The notes below the pieces were generated by a model. The model had not been told where the DNA came from and searched no databases. It saw only the letters and a program-made list of their open reading frames with translations. From Dasyornis broadbenti (Eukaryota; Chordata; Aves; Passeriformes; Dasyornithidae), in contig VZRN01001158.1 of the NCBI GenBank assembly GCA_013397935.1, positions 779,396-843,395 on the forward strand: 64,000 bases of DNA, read 5' to 3'. This document shows, piece after piece, positions 64,000-64,000 of the stretch (position 1 is the stretch's first letter; each line of letters opens with the position of its first letter). Made by a program: the position numbers and the translations under genes.

Positions 64000-64000
64000 T

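Noticed and set aside
1..64000. CRISPR arrays, operons, insertion sequences, phage or other prokaryotic systems
   Set aside because: Searched for and absent. No regular spacer-repeat structure, no dense coding, and the vertebrate intron and LINE content excludes a bacterial origin.

Overview
This is vertebrate nuclear DNA, and almost certainly from a bird. Coding sequence is very sparse, introns are long with GT/AG borders, CpG is depleted except at a few islands, and the recognisable interspersed repeats are mostly 5'-truncated CR1 LINEs, the dominant LINE of bird genomes. The species cannot be named from what I can see. There is no bacterial-style gene organisation. Nearly all open reading frames in the window are chance frames in intronic, intergenic or repeat DNA.

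The only gene I can support is the 5' part of SEPTIN9 (SEPT9), on the + strand. Three short coding pieces were recognised. Exon 1-alpha (22283-22304) encodes MKKSSYS plus one base. Exon 2 (46625-46681) encodes the arginine-rich GITRTSSGRLRRL segment. Together they give the N-terminus of the long isoform (isoform 1 of mammalian septin 9), whose unique first ~25 residues bind microtubules. The third piece (59772-59793) encodes MEKDRIS plus one base and matches the alternative first exon of isoform 3 (MERDRIS in human, from memory). All three pieces end in phase 1, so either start can be spliced to the common third exon, which lies at or beyond the right edge. The GTPase domain is outside the window.

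Layout: 1-21.8 kb is upstream/intergenic DNA with no exon I can support. It holds an LTR-like stretch (about 4.9-5.6 kb), an AT-rich block dense in homeodomain-type sites (5.8-6.24 kb) and an A/C-rich low-complexity tract next to an assembly gap (6.5-6.77 kb). About 21.8-22.33 kb is the CpG-island promoter of isoform 1. About 22.3-46.6 kb is intron 1, with three CR1 fragments, a 12-bp minisatellite and AT microsatellites. About 46.7-59.1 kb is intron 2, with four CR1 fragments. About 58.8-60.26 kb is the second CpG-rich promoter and first exon (isoform 3). About 60.3-64 kb is the following intron, with one small CR1 tail and a splice-acceptor-like sequence in the last bases.

I looked for an undescribed system and did not find one. 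The best leads are the architecture of the alternative N-termini, a predicted basophilic-kinase site (R-R-L-S) in the microtubule-binding segment that the human sequence as I remember it lacks, and several candidate regulatory blocks. Homology statements are recognition from memory, not search results.
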